Of a DNA stretch of 64,000 nucleotides, positions 1 to 9,042 are shown piece after piece. Origin of the DNA: Collinsella sp. (GTDB lineage: Bacteria; Actinomycetota; Coriobacteriia; Coriobacteriales; Coriobacteriaceae). The DNA lies in contig DXMK01000005.1 in the NCBI GenBank assembly GCA_019414245.1, positions 1 through 64,000 of the forward strand. Direction: 5' to 3'. The notes below the pieces were generated by a model, which saw nothing but the letters and a program-made list of their open reading frames with translations, was not told the DNA's origin and ran no database searches. How positions within the stretch are numbered: position 1 is the stretch's first letter; every line of letters starts with the position of its first letter. A program made the position numbers and the translations under genes.

Positions 1-67
1 GGGCCAGCCCGTGGGAGGCCAGGGCGCCGCTGACCGGTGGACGGCACCGAGCCGTCATCGAAACTGA

Positions 68-102
68 AAAAGGGGGAGGCCTCGCGGCCTCCCCCTTTTT
101 TG
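68..102. terminator. Bidirectional intrinsic terminator
   Basis: A 10-bp GC-rich stem (GGGGGAGGCC / GGCCTCCCCC, 72-95) is flanked by A-rich sequence on the left and seven T on the right, so it can stop transcription entering from the left edge of the window and from the small minus-strand gene at 166-633. Bases 1-67 probably hold the 3' end of an upstream gene, but no frame there is long enough to identify. Confidence 0.85.
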
Positions 103-165
103 CGTTAACGGGGTGTAAATGACTCAATTACACCAGACGATCTTGTTGTTTTCGGTATTGAGCCT

Positions 166-633
166 TTATTTAAAGAAAATAAATCGTATAACAAGGGCAA
201 CTGCTATGGCCGCAATGATCATAAGCAGGATTGTCAGTTGATGCTGCTTGCGTCGTTTACTTGACGAAACGAAGATTGACTTTCCCTGTTTTGGCGTTTC
301 GAGATAGCGAGCCGAATGCGTCAAGGTTTGCTTGGGTCGAGGCCCTCTTTGTTGATGAGCGGCGGATGCTTTCATCGGCTCATCACTAGCTGCGCTGTTT
401 TTAGATAATGGTGCGTCTTTCAGATATACAGGGTCTCCCGAGGCGACGCCCATATGTTTGCGCCCCGTTTGCGCTTCTTCGAGTGTTTGATATCGGTTTC
501 TTGTCACATATTTGGGCTCTGGGTCATTGATAGGCTCTTGCGAGATGTGGGGGCGATGGAATCGAATCGGTTGCGGGCTGGATGCTTCGTCCTGCTCCGG
601 CATAAACGTGTTGTCCTGTTTTTGATCGTCCAT
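166..633 (-). CDS. Hypothetical protein with C-terminal membrane anchor
   Basis: Predicted 155-residue protein of unknown function. The first about 125 residues are hydrophilic, rich in Gln, Ser, Lys and Pro and look disordered; a single hydrophobic helix (about residues 133-153, LTILLMIIAAIAVALVIRFI) ends the chain, preceded by a basic KRRKQ cluster. That pattern suggests a tail-anchored cytoplasmic protein. The start ATG has only a modest AAGGGC ribosome site. The gene stands alone, is AT-richer than its neighbours and is followed by the bidirectional terminator at 68-102. No family was recognised. Confidence 0.6.
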   Translation of the reverse strand: MDDQKQDNTFMPEQDEASSPQPIRFHRPHISQEPINDPEPKYVTRNRYQTLEEAQTGRKHMGVASGDPVYLKDAPLSKNSAASDEPMKASAAHQQRGPRPKQTLTHSARYLETPKQGKSIFVSSSKRRKQHQLTILLMIIAAIAVALVIRFIFFK

Positions 634-908
634 GATGCCCTTAGTTCGTCATCAATATCGTGTATGCGCCCATTGTAAGCCAGCCGTCTAGTTTTGATGG
701 GATTGCATACATTATTTAAGCCTACGTCCAAATTCCGTTTGTTAGACAAAACCTTAGTCAACCAGACTTAGATATGCTTATATAAATAGACTCAAAAAAC
801 TTTATAGTCGATGTATATATAAGAAGCGGCTGGGCATATATAACAGCGTCAAAAGAAGTCCCAGTCACCTAGAAGATGACTCGGCAGTCCTTACAAGGAG
901 TGGTAAAC
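634..908. promoter_or_regulatory. AT-rich divergent intergenic region upstream of hsp20
   Basis: This 275-bp gap between the minus-strand small gene and hsp20 is far more AT-rich than the surroundings, especially 760-850, with several TATATA/TATAAG stretches able to act as -10 boxes. It must hold the hsp20 promoter. No CIRCE (TTAGCACTC-N9-GAGTGCTAA) and no clean HAIR (CTTGAGT-N7-ACTCAAG) heat-shock operator was seen, so the control of the chaperone is not readable here. Confidence 0.45.
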
Positions 909-1340
909 ATGGCAAGCATGGTTCCTTATCGTTCGGTTTTTGGCGTCCGTCCTTCTGCAAGTTCGCTGTTCGATTTGTTTGATGACATGACCGACCTGGC
1001 GAATAGCTCGATTGCCTCCAAGGCGTTCCCCGTTGACGTTGAGGACAAGGGCGATGGCTACGAGGTCAAGGCGTATCTTACCGGTGTCGCCAAGGATGAC
1101 ATCGACGTCGAGCTCAATGAGGGTCGCCTGTCGATCAGTGTGAACGTCGAGGAGAGCGCCGAAAACGAGGGCAAGAACTTCCTCCAGAAGGAGTTCGGCT
1201 CGTACAGCGCGACGCGCGGCGTGTATCTGAAGGACGCTTCGAGCGAGGGCCTTTCGGCTAAGTATGCTGACGGCATCCTTACCGTTACGGTTCCCAAGAT
1301 TGTCGAGAAGAAGAACGTTACGAAGATTTCCATCGACTAA
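909..1340 (+). CDS. Hsp20 / alpha-crystallin small heat-shock protein
   Basis: 143-residue ATP-independent holdase chaperone that binds unfolding cytoplasmic proteins. The alpha-crystallin domain runs from about residue 38 to 135: it opens with FPVDVEDKGDGYEVKAYLTG and ends with the family signature GILTVTVPK; a C-terminal I-x-I-like motif (ISI) that helps oligomer assembly follows. The ATG at 909 is chosen because AAGGAG lies 8 bases upstream; an in-frame ATG at 876 has no ribosome site. It is a single-gene unit ended by the terminator at 1373-1408. Confidence 0.92.
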   Translation: MASMVPYRSVFGVRPSASSLFDLFDDMTDLANSSIASKAFPVDVEDKGDGYEVKAYLTGVAKDDIDVELNEGRLSISVNVEESAENEGKNFLQKEFGSYSATRGVYLKDASSEGLSAKYADGILTVTVPKIVEKKNVTKISID

Positions 1341-1372
1341 CGATGGCTCTGCTTCAATCGAGAGTATGAGTT

Positions 1373-1410
1373 AAGGGGGCTGGGAAGTGATTCCCAGCCC
1401 CCCCCTTGTT
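1373..1410 (+). terminator. Intrinsic terminator after hsp20
   Basis: A 12-bp stem (GGGGGCTGGGAA / TTCCCAGCCCCC) with a GTGA loop, followed by TTGTTGT. It also lies just beyond the 3' end of the convergent hydrolase gene. Confidence 0.85.
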
Positions 1411-1421
1411 GTCTTGAGGGG

Positions 1422-2231
1422 CTATTGAATGGTTGTCGGTTGATACTGGCTTGCAGGGCGTATCGAGAGCTTCCGTGGCCCTTGAAGACGGGTGGCAGAA
1501 CTGCCGAGTTCATCATCGAGACTTGCATCAAGCGCGTTGGCATAGCTTTTGACGGTAAGGCTTGGACGATTATTGTCCTGGCTGATATGCATGGCGATGA
1601 GCTGTTCGGTGCGATCGGTAACGAGTTCGCGCGCGGCTTCGGCGGCTTGGCCATTGGAGAGGTGTCCCCTTGCAGACAGGATGCGCTCCTGAAGAAAGCG
1701 GGGATATTCTCCCTCGCGCAGCATGGTCACATCGTGGTTGCTTTCGAGCGCGAGGACTCGACAATCTTTGAGGATGTTCATGGCTTGGCTCGATAGCTCT
1801 CCGGTGTCGGTGGCAAACCCAATGGAATCATCGAGAGCATTAAATCGATAGCCGACAGGATTGATGACATCGTGCGATGTTGAGTAGGTTTGCACGTGGA
1901 TGCCGGCAATGGGGAGCGTGTCGCCGGGGTCAAATTCCTCTACGGGCAGGTGCGCGAGGTTTTCTTTGCATGAAAGGGTGTCCCTGCTGGCAAAGAGGGG
2001 ACCATGCCAGTGCTTGCACCATACATCGAGCCCCTTGATATGGTCACCATGCTCATGGGTGATTACTAGAGCGGCGACGTCGTCTGCCGAGAGGCCAAGC
2101 TCCGCCATGCGTTTAAGTGTCTCGCGGCGGGACAGGCCGTTGTCGATCATGATGAGCCCCTGAGGCCCCTCGACGAGTGCGCAGTTGCCTTTTGAGCCGC
2201 TGCCGAGGATATGAAGGTGCAGGCGAGACAT
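1422..2231 (-). CDS. MBL-fold metallo-hydrolase, WalJ/YycJ-like
   Basis: 269-residue metallo-beta-lactamase-fold protein. The zinc-binding motif THEHGDH sits at about residue 58, with further metal/active-site positions at STSHDV and FATDTGE; the segment ALESNHDVTML and the later RILSARGHLSNGQAA are typical of the WalJ/YycJ branch, which is associated with the WalKR cell-envelope regulon and may act on DNA or RNA ends. No walKR genes are adjacent. The start MSRLHLHILGSGSKGN at 2231 matches the family N-terminus; a 27-residue upstream extension was rejected because it overlaps the divergent tilS ribosome site. Confidence 0.85.
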   Translation of the reverse strand: MSRLHLHILGSGSKGNCALVEGPQGLIMIDNGLSRRETLKRMAELGLSADDVAALVITHEHGDHIKGLDVWCKHWHGPLFASRDTLSCKENLAHLPVEEFDPGDTLPIAGIHVQTYSTSHDVINPVGYRFNALDDSIGFATDTGELSSQAMNILKDCRVLALESNHDVTMLREGEYPRFLQERILSARGHLSNGQAAEAARELVTDRTEQLIAMHISQDNNRPSLTVKSYANALDASLDDELGSSATRLQGPRKLSIRPASQYQPTTIQ

Positions 2232-2279
2232 AAGATTCCAAAGGATACAATGGGTGCGGATGAATAGAGGAGGAAGCGA

Positions 2280-3821
2280 ATGCCAACGGTATCTCAGCAC
2301 TATGGACATCATGCCGCGCCGAGGACGGATAAGAGCGCCCTGGCAACGCGGCAGGCCGCTGCCCCCGTAGTGCTCATGGTATCAGGCGGTGCGGACTCGA
2401 CGGCGCTGCTCCTTATGGCTTGCACATCAAAGCTGGATATCCAGGACGGGCGCGGCGTCGCTCCCATTGCGCGCGAGCGATTGCACGTGCTGCATGTAAA
2501 CCATCATCTGCGCGGGGAGGCATCCGATGGCGACGAGGCCTTTGTACGTGACCTGTGCGCGCAATACGGCTTGCCGCTGTGTGTTGAGCATGCCTATTTT
2601 GATGACGAATCGGGCAATATCGAGGCTGCGGCTCGCGAGGTGCGCTATGCCGCGGCACGGAGATATGTTCGCGAACTTTGTGCCGAATCGGGCGCACCGC
2701 GGACGGCGGCTCGTATCTGTACCGCGCATACTTCGTCGGACCGCGCGGAAACATTTTTGATGAACGCCATTAAGGGGTCGGGCCCGGCTGGGCTTTCGAG
2801 CATTCCCCGTCGAAGGAATATCGTGGTGCGCCCCTTGCTTGACCTAACTCATGGCGAGCTCGTGGGCTATCTACAGGTACATGGTCAGCCGTGGCGTGAA
2901 GATGAGAGCAATGAGGATGTCTCGTATCTGCGAAACTACGTGCGCCATAGAGTGATGCCAGTGGTGGCGCAGCGCAATGCGAGCGTCTGCAAGACGATTG
3001 GCGCCGCCTGCGAGATCTTAGGCGATGAGGATGCCTTTCTTTCTCAGCTTTCGGCACAGGCGTTTCGAAGCTGCCTGCGCAAGGAAGCGGCGGGCGCACT
3101 GGTGCTCGATGCGCGCCGTCTTGCCGCCGCTGAGGTTGTGATTGCACGGCGTATCGTACGGTTGGCGATTAAGCGCATCGATCCCGACGCGCGACCGGAG
3201 ATGCGGCACGTGGAGCGCGTGCTCGCCTGCGTCGCTGCGGGCTCGGGCTCGGTAACGCTTCCTGCGGGAATTGATGCCCGTGTGGAGTTTGGCATGCTGG
3301 CGTTCAAGGCCCCGGCGGCGCGCGAGGACTTAGTGGCCGACTGGATCTCCGTTCCCGGTCGTCTGCCGCTGGGGGCGGGGCGTATGCTGACAGCAGAGCC
3401 GATGGCTGTGGAGCTGGGACGCGATATCGTGCACCGTGCCCGCGAGCTTGCTGCTGCCGGAGAGGTTGCGGCCTTGGTGGATGCGGCGGCCCTGGGGTTC
3501 GCCGACCGCGATAGCGAGCGGATGCTAGCCGGCTCGCGCGGGGAGATTCCCGCCGAGGCGCGATTGGCGCGCCTGTGGGTGGATAGCCCTGTGCCGGGAG
3601 ACGTGATGTGCCCGTTGGGGATGAACGGCCGAAGCAAGAAAGTGTCAGACCTGTTGAACGAGGCGCGCATTCCTGTTTCAGACCGCTCTGGCGTACCCGT
3701 GGTAAGAACGGCTCCGGGAGGTGCCGTAGTATGGGTCGCGGGCGTTCGCGCGGACGAGCGTTTTAAATGCACGGCCGCAACGCGCGTGGCATATCTGCTT
3801 CGTGTGGTCGATGCGGAATAG
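2280..3821 (+). CDS. tilS: tRNA(Ile)-lysidine synthase
   Basis: 513-residue enzyme that uses ATP to attach lysine to C34 of the CAU-anticodon tRNA(Ile), converting it to an AUA reader. The PP-loop SGGADST lies at residues 35-41, followed by the family HHLRGEASDGDEAFVRDLC segment and the tRNA-side helices (LRNYVRHRVMP); the C-terminal half (about 350-513) is the variable TilS substrate-binding domain. A good AGGAGG ends about 5 bases before the ATG at 2280. It heads the conserved tilS-hpt-ftsH group; a 148-bp gap separates it from hpt. Confidence 0.93.
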   Translation: MPTVSQHYGHHAAPRTDKSALATRQAAAPVVLMVSGGADSTALLLMACTSKLDIQDGRGVAPIARERLHVLHVNHHLRGEASDGDEAFVRDLCAQYGLPLCVEHAYFDDESGNIEAAAREVRYAAARRYVRELCAESGAPRTAARICTAHTSSDRAETFLMNAIKGSGPAGLSSIPRRRNIVVRPLLDLTHGELVGYLQVHGQPWREDESNEDVSYLRNYVRHRVMPVVAQRNASVCKTIGAACEILGDEDAFLSQLSAQAFRSCLRKEAAGALVLDARRLAAAEVVIARRIVRLAIKRIDPDARPEMRHVERVLACVAAGSGSVTLPAGIDARVEFGMLAFKAPAAREDLVADWISVPGRLPLGAGRMLTAEPMAVELGRDIVHRARELAAAGEVAALVDAAALGFADRDSERMLAGSRGEIPAEARLARLWVDSPVPGDVMCPLGMNGRSKKVSDLLNEARIPVSDRSGVPVVRTAPGGAVVWVAGVRADERFKCTAATRVAYLLRVVDAE

Positions 3822-3969
3822 CGCTTCGCGCCAGCTATTCTGTGCGACGTTGACGGTATTCCCGCGCTGATGGCGCACGTGCTGGTAAATATACCCCGTG
3901 CGCTGCTAGAATGTGTAGTTCGCGTCCATGCGGCGGTGCGTGGGCGATTAAGCACAAGAAAGGGTTGTC

Positions 3970-4518
3970 ATGGCTTCTCAACATCCGGATATCGAGAAGG
4001 TTCTGTTTACGCAGGAGGATATCGACGGTATCGTCTCTCGCCTAGGCGAGCAGATTACTCGCGACTACGCGGGTAAGGATCTGGTGCTGATTGCGGTCCT
4101 GCGCGGCGCCGTGGTCTTTATGGGCGACCTGATGCGCAAGATCGAGCTGCCGACCAACATCGATTTCATGGCTGTTTCGAGCTATGGCGACGGTGTGAAG
4201 TCTTCGGGTATCGTGCGTATCATTAAGGACCTGGATATCGACATCCGTGGTCGCGACGTGCTGATCGTCGAGGACATTCTGGACTCGGGCCTGACCCTCA
4301 AGTACCTGATGAAGAACCTCGAGAGCCGCAAGCCCGCTTCTCTGGAGGTCGCCGCCTTCCTATGGAAGGACGTTGAGGACCGTACCTCGGCCGTCACGCC
4401 CAAGTATGTTGGAACCCATTGCCCCGATGCCTTTGTGGTGGGCTACGGCCTCGACTATGCCGAGCGCTATCGCAACCTTCCGTATCTGGGCATTTTGAAA
4501 CCGGAGGTTTATTCGTAA
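3970..4518 (+). CDS. hpt: Hypoxanthine phosphoribosyltransferase
   Basis: 182-residue purine-salvage enzyme joining hypoxanthine or guanine to PRPP. The PRPP-binding loop VLIVEDILDSGLTL is at about residues 97-110, the SSYGDG flexible loop at about 70 and the late FVVGYGLDYAERYRNLPY segment matches bacterial HGPRTs. An AAGAAAGGG stretch precedes the ATG. ftsH begins one base after the stop codon, so the two are translationally coupled; the tilS-hpt-ftsH order is conserved in many Gram-positive bacteria. Confidence 0.95.
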   Translation: MASQHPDIEKVLFTQEDIDGIVSRLGEQITRDYAGKDLVLIAVLRGAVVFMGDLMRKIELPTNIDFMAVSSYGDGVKSSGIVRIIKDLDIDIRGRDVLIVEDILDSGLTLKYLMKNLESRKPASLEVAAFLWKDVEDRTSAVTPKYVGTHCPDAFVVGYGLDYAERYRNLPYLGILKPEVYS

Positions 4519-4519
4519 G

Positions 4520-6661
4520 ATGCCCGACGACCGTAACGACAACAATTCCCAGACTCCCCGGGAGCCTAAGATCCCGGGGATGCCCGGAGGCAAGAAGCCC
4601 ACGCGTACGGGCTGGCTGTATTTTATTTTGGCTTGCGCGCTTCTGGGCTACGCCTTCTTTAACATGGGCTCCGGCTTTGCCAACTCCAGCAATACCGTTA
4701 AGCTCGCGACGAGTGAGATGGTCAGCGCCATCAAGCAGGATCGCGTCGAAGATCTGACCTATACGGTTCAGGACGGAAGCGTGACGGGTCATTACTGGAA
4801 GACGAAAAAGGACAAGGGCGACACGAGCGAGCTCAAGAGCTTTTCCTCGACCTATGTCGGTTCCGATTCGCTTGCCGAGCTCATGGCGGAGCACCCCGAT
4901 ACCAAGTACATCGTCAACACCAACGATCCCGATTTTTGGGGCGACTTGGCGATGAGTGTGCTTCCGACGATTGCCTTGATCGCCATCATGTTCTACTTTA
5001 TGCGCCAGATGATGGGCGCCAACAACAGGAACATGCAGTTTGGCAAGACCAACGCCAAGACCAACGAGGCAACGCGCCCCAAGGTCAAGTTTGAGGATGT
5101 TGCCGGTGTGGACGAGGCAGTCGAGGAGCTCGAGGAGATTCGCGACTTTTTGAGCGATCCGGACCGCTATCGCAAGCTGGGCGCCAAGATCCCGCGTGGC
5201 GTGTTGCTGGTTGGCCCTCCGGGCACCGGTAAAACGCTGCTGGCCAAGGCTGTTGCCGGCGAGGCGGGCGTGCCGTTCTTTAGCATCTCGGGTTCCGACT
5301 TTGTCGAGATGTTCGTAGGTGTCGGCGCCAGCCGCGTGCGTGACCTCTTTAAGGAGGCCAAGTCCCAGGCCCCGTCGATCATCTTCATCGATGAGATCGA
5401 TGCCGTGGGACGTCAGCGCGGAGCTGGCTTGGGCGGCGGTCACGACGAGCGCGAGCAGACGCTCAACCAGCTGCTGGTCGAGATGGACGGCTTTGAGGAA
5501 AGCGAGTCGGTCATCCTGATCGCTGCGACCAACCGTCCTGACATCCTGGATCCGGCATTGCTGCGTCCCGGCCGTTTTGACCGCCAGGTTACGGTCGACC
5601 GTCCGGATGTGAAGGGCCGCGAGCAGATCTTGCGCGTGCATGCCGAGAACAAGCCGATGGACGAGGACGTTAAGTTTGAGAAGCTCGCCCAGATGACCGT
5701 TGGCTTTACTGGTGCCGATTTGGCGAACCTGCTCAACGAGTCTGCGCTGCTGGCCGCTCGCCGTCATCGTTCCGTGATCTCGATGGACGAGGTCGAGGAA
5801 TCGATGGAGCGCGTGATTGCCGGACCGCAGCGCAAGGGTCGCGTGATGACCGAGGCCGAGCGCACCACGATTGCCTACCACGAGAGCGGTCATGCCCTGG
5901 TGGGCCACATCCTGGAGCACTCCGATCCGGTCCACAAGATCTCGATCGTCAGCCGCGGTCAGGCTCTGGGCTACACGCTGCAGCTTCCGCAGGAGGACCA
6001 TTTCCTCAAGACCAAGAACGAGATGCTCGACGAGCTCGCCGTGTTCTTGGGCGGTCGCGTTGCCGAGGAGCTCATGTGCGATGACATTACGTCGGGCGCG
6101 AGCAACGATCTGGAGCGCGCAACCAAGATGGCGCGCGAGATGGTCACGCGCCTGGGCATGAGCGAGGAGCTGGGCACGCAAGTGTTTGGCGAGGCGCAAC
6201 ATCAGGTGTTCCTTGGTCGCGATTACGCCGATCACCAGGATTACTCCGAGGAGACGGCGCGCCGCATCGATATCGAGGTTCAGCGCATTATGCGTGAGGC
6301 CCATCGTCGTGCGGTCGAGATCCTGGACGCCCGTCGCGATCAGCTCGATCTGATGGCGAAGGTGCTGCTTGAGCGCGAGACCGTCGAAGGCGACGCCGTG
6401 AACGCCCTGCTCGACAACGAGTGGGATGCGTACCTTGAGCGCGAGGGCGATATTCTGGCGGCCAAGGAGGAGCGCAATGCCAAGGCGGCCGGCATGCCGA
6501 CCAAGAAGCGCGCGCCTCGCATGAGCGAGGAGGAGCTGGCGGCTGATGCCGCGGCCTTTGCGCAGGCGGCCATGCAGGAGGATGCCGAAGCCGCATCCGA
6601 TGATGCTGACGATGACCATGCCGTCGTCGATGTCGATGTCGATGCCGACACCGACAAATAG
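4520..6661 (+). CDS. ftsH: ATP-dependent zinc metalloprotease FtsH
   Basis: 713-residue membrane AAA protease that degrades damaged membrane proteins and short-lived regulators. Two membrane helices (about 30-52 and 150-170) flank the extracytoplasmic segment. Walker A GPPGTGKT is at 232-239, Walker B IIFIDEIDAVG about 60 residues later, the second region of homology GRFDRQV follows, and the zinc site HESGH is at 454-458. The protein ends in an acidic tail (about 675-713) of repeated Asp/Val, which is longer than in many homologues. Terminator at 6673-6711. Confidence 0.97.
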   Translation: MPDDRNDNNSQTPREPKIPGMPGGKKPTRTGWLYFILACALLGYAFFNMGSGFANSSNTVKLATSEMVSAIKQDRVEDLTYTVQDGSVTGHYWKTKKDKGDTSELKSFSSTYVGSDSLAELMAEHPDTKYIVNTNDPDFWGDLAMSVLPTIALIAIMFYFMRQMMGANNRNMQFGKTNAKTNEATRPKVKFEDVAGVDEAVEELEEIRDFLSDPDRYRKLGAKIPRGVLLVGPPGTGKTLLAKAVAGEAGVPFFSISGSDFVEMFVGVGASRVRDLFKEAKSQAPSIIFIDEIDAVGRQRGAGLGGGHDEREQTLNQLLVEMDGFEESESVILIAATNRPDILDPALLRPGRFDRQVTVDRPDVKGREQILRVHAENKPMDEDVKFEKLAQMTVGFTGADLANLLNESALLAARRHRSVISMDEVEESMERVIAGPQRKGRVMTEAERTTIAYHESGHALVGHILEHSDPVHKISIVSRGQALGYTLQLPQEDHFLKTKNEMLDELAVFLGGRVAEELMCDDITSGASNDLERATKMAREMVTRLGMSEELGTQVFGEAQHQVFLGRDYADHQDYSEETARRIDIEVQRIMREAHRRAVEILDARRDQLDLMAKVLLERETVEGDAVNALLDNEWDAYLEREGDILAAKEERNAKAAGMPTKKRAPRMSEEELAADAAAFAQAAMQEDAEAASDDADDDHAVVDVDVDADTDK

Positions 6662-6672
6662 TCTTTGTGGCG

Positions 6673-6711
6673 AAAGCCTCCGCGGGGAAACCTGCGGAGG
6701 CTTTTTCTTTT
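6673..6711 (+). terminator. Intrinsic terminator after ftsH
   Basis: Stem AAAGCCTCCGC / GCGGAGGCTTT around a short GGGAAACCT loop followed by TTCTTTT. Confidence 0.88.
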
Positions 6712-6730
6712 GGGCGATATGGGGCCGTCT

Positions 6731-6790
6731 GTTGATTGGGGACAGACTTAAATGAGCGTTTTCACGCATTTAAGTCTGTCCCCAATCAAC
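6731..6790. repeat. 60-bp perfect palindrome with GGGGACAG arms
   Basis: Two perfectly complementary 24-bp arms (GTTGATTGGGGACAGACTTA... and its reverse complement) enclose a 12-base loop AGCGTTTTCACG. It follows the ftsH terminator and lies just upstream of the aminotransferase promoter region. There is no T-tract, so it is not an ordinary terminator. Confidence 0.85.
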
Positions 6791-6850
6791 ATTGCTGCGG
6801 CACTTTGCTCAACTAAAGCGTACAATACCGCCTATGCGAAAGGGGAACAG

Positions 6851-8035
6851 ATGATTAACGAAACTATGTATGCTCTCGGTGCGGAAAGCTCCATCATCCG
6901 CGAGATCTTTAGCTATGGTCTTGAGCGCAAGGCACAGATCGGTGCGGAAAACGTATTCGATTTTTCGCTGGGCAACCCGAGTGTTCCGGCGCCAGCTGCC
7001 GTGGCGGAGTCCATTAAGAAGGCCTTGGGGCTGCCGAGCGACCAGTTGCACGGCTACACCCCCGCTCCGGGCCTGCCGCAATGTCGAGCAGCCGTCGCCG
7101 AATCGCTCAACCGCCGCTTTGGAACGAACTATGAGGGTAAGGACGTCTTTATGACGGTGGGTGCTGCGGCTTCGCTCACCTGCACGCTCAACGCCGTTAC
7201 GAACCCGGGCGACGAGGTTATTGTTATCGCCCCATACTTTCCGGAGTATCGCGTTTGGATTGAGAAGGCCGGCTGTACGTGTGTTGAGGCGCTCGCCGAT
7301 GAAGATACGTTCCAGCTGAGCGTGGACAACGTGCTCAAGGCGATTACCGATAAGACGGCGGCCGTCATCATCGACTCGCCCAACAACCCGACTGGTGCCG
7401 TATATACACGCGACACGCTGACGCGACTGGCCAATGTTCTGCGCGAGGCCAACGCTCAGCGCGATCCCGAGAATCCGATTATGCTCATCTCGGATGAGCC
7501 GTACCGCGAAATCGTGTACGGTGCCGAGGTGCCTTGGGTGCCCTCGATCTACGAAAACACCGTGGTGTGCTACTCGTATTCTAAGTCGCTTTCGCTGCCG
7601 GGCGAGCGCGTGGGATGGATCCTTGTTCCCAATACGAATCCTCAGGCAGATCGTCTAATGCCCGCCGTTGCCGGTGCCGCCCGTACGCTGGGCTTCGTAT
7701 GCGCGCCGGCGCTCTTCCAGCGCGTAATTATCGACTGCATCGATGAGCCGAGTGACGTTGAGGCCTATGCACGCAACCGCACCGCGCTTACCGACGCACT
7801 AGCGGAGTACGGCTACACCTATGTTGAGCCGGATGGCGCGTTCTACCTATGGGTGAAAGCGTTGGAGCCCGATGCGAATGCGTTTTGCGAGCGCGCAAAG
7901 AAGTATGAGCTGCTTGCGGTTCCCTCGGACAGCTTTGGTATGCCGGGTTGGTTCCGCCTGGGCTATTGCGTGAGCTACGAAACGATTGTCAATTCGCTAC
8001 CCGCGTGGAAACAGTTGGCGGACGAGTATCGTTAA
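6851..8035 (+). CDS. Class I/II pyridoxal-phosphate aminotransferase
   Basis: 394-residue fold-type I aminotransferase, cytoplasmic. It shows the substrate/PLP motifs FSLGNPS near the N-terminus, DSPNNPTGAVY at about 178, SDEPYREI at about 217 and the Schiff-base lysine in YSYSKSLSLPGERVGW at about 245. The family includes aspartate and aromatic aminotransferases; the exact amino donor cannot be told. The start at 6851 is preceded by AAAGGGGA; an earlier in-frame ATG at 6752 lies inside the palindrome 6731-6790 and is rejected. A TACAAT at 6821-6826 may be its -10 box, without a clear -35. Confidence 0.85.
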   Translation: MINETMYALGAESSIIREIFSYGLERKAQIGAENVFDFSLGNPSVPAPAAVAESIKKALGLPSDQLHGYTPAPGLPQCRAAVAESLNRRFGTNYEGKDVFMTVGAAASLTCTLNAVTNPGDEVIVIAPYFPEYRVWIEKAGCTCVEALADEDTFQLSVDNVLKAITDKTAAVIIDSPNNPTGAVYTRDTLTRLANVLREANAQRDPENPIMLISDEPYREIVYGAEVPWVPSIYENTVVCYSYSKSLSLPGERVGWILVPNTNPQADRLMPAVAGAARTLGFVCAPALFQRVIIDCIDEPSDVEAYARNRTALTDALAEYGYTYVEPDGAFYLWVKALEPDANAFCERAKKYELLAVPSDSFGMPGWFRLGYCVSYETIVNSLPAWKQLADEYR

Positions 8036-8133
8036 AAGTAAAGCGCTCTGCCTACAATGTTTTACGTGAAACGGGGTTTGGTGTTAAGCCGGACCCCGTT
8101 GTCATGGACGTTGTGTCTTTGGGATGGAGTGGT

Positions 8134-8163
8134 TTTACGACTATCGAAGGCTATGCGTACAAT
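8134..8163 (+). promoter_or_regulatory. Candidate promoter of the PHP-domain gene
   Basis: TTTACG and TACAAT separated by 18 bases, 38 bases upstream of the ATG and followed by an AAGGAG ribosome site. A hairpin AACGGGGT / ACCCCGTT (8076-8100) just upstream may end the aminotransferase transcript, but it has no T-tract. Confidence 0.45.
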
Positions 8164-8200
8164 GAATAAAAGCGACGGCCGTGCCAGATAAGGAGACCTG

Positions 8201-9022
8201 ATGCCCTACCTGCTTTCTTGTGACATTCATACCCATACGATGTTCTCTGCGCATGCATATTCGACCATTGAGGAGAATGTGTACTGGGCGGCAGAGCGTG
8301 GTCTGCAGGTGCTCGGATCTGCCGACCATTTGAGCTCTATGGTTACGGCTTGCCCCAATGACCTGCGCAGTTACCAGTTCTTTATCAACCAGGATATCTG
8401 GCCGCGCATTTGGAGCGGCGTTCTGGTGCTGCGTGGTGCCGAGGCCGATATCGTTTCGCTGGACGGAAGCCTGTTTGGCGAGGACACTCCTGTCACGCTC
8501 GATATCGCCGGCGATTCGTACAGCCGTCAGCATTCACTGTTCGATTTGGTTACGCGTAATTTGGATTATTTGGTTGCAAGCGTGCATAATCCGCAGATTG
8601 CTGAGGGCGCGACGCTGGCCCAGGCGACCGAGATGTATATCAACGCCCTGGAGCACCCCAAGGTGTTCATGCTGGGCCACACGGGTCGCTCGGGCGTGCC
8701 GTTCGATATCGACGAGGTGCTGTTGGCGGCTAAGGCCAAGCACAAGATTATCGAGATCAACAACCATAGTCTTGAACACGGTGTCGACACTGAGCATTGG
8801 GCCGCATGCCGCAAGATCGCCGAGCGCTGCGCCGAGCTGGGCGTGGGCATTGGCGTGTCGACCGATGCCCACATTAGCATGGCCATTGGCAAGCTCGATC
8901 ACGCGCGCAAGATGCTCGACGAGATTCACTTCCCGCTGGATTTGATTGTGACGCGCGACCGCGAGACGCTGCTGCGCGAGATGGCGGCAGCCGGCGTGTG
9001 CGACCTGCGCAAGGGGATGTAG
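8201..9022 (+). CDS. PHP-domain phosphoesterase
   Basis: 273-residue metal-dependent hydrolase of the polymerase-and-histidinol-phosphatase superfamily, close to the YcdX type. Metal ligands are visible: D-x-HTHT at residues 8-13, SADHLS at about 40, VASVHN at about 126, LGHTGR at about 161, EINNHS at about 188 and STDAHI at about 225. Such proteins are phosphatases or phosphodiesterases; the substrate here is unknown. The ribosome site AAGGAG ends 7 bases before the ATG. It is a single-gene unit with its own terminator at 9043-9078. Confidence 0.85.
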   Translation: MPYLLSCDIHTHTMFSAHAYSTIEENVYWAAERGLQVLGSADHLSSMVTACPNDLRSYQFFINQDIWPRIWSGVLVLRGAEADIVSLDGSLFGEDTPVTLDIAGDSYSRQHSLFDLVTRNLDYLVASVHNPQIAEGATLAQATEMYINALEHPKVFMLGHTGRSGVPFDIDEVLLAAKAKHKIIEINNHSLEHGVDTEHWAACRKIAERCAELGVGIGVSTDAHISMAIGKLDHARKMLDEIHFPLDLIVTRDRETLLREMAAAGVCDLRKGM

Positions 9023-9042
9023 CGGAATTTATAAACCAAGCG

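Noticed and set aside
1..67. Partial gene at the left edge
   Set aside because: One frame stays open to a TGA at 65-67, but some 20 codons with no recognisable motif are not enough to call it.
680..870. Heat-shock operator (CIRCE or HAIR) before hsp20
   Set aside because: Only partial look-alikes such as GACTCAAA were found, without the required inverted partner at the right spacing.
4394..6769. Very long open frame opposite ftsH
   Set aside because: It is the antisense of a certain gene in GC-rich DNA, has no ribosome site and gives a His/Leu/Arg/Gly-rich sequence without any motif. The same applies to the long antisense frames at 18013-21147, 27877-29649 and 59953-62328.
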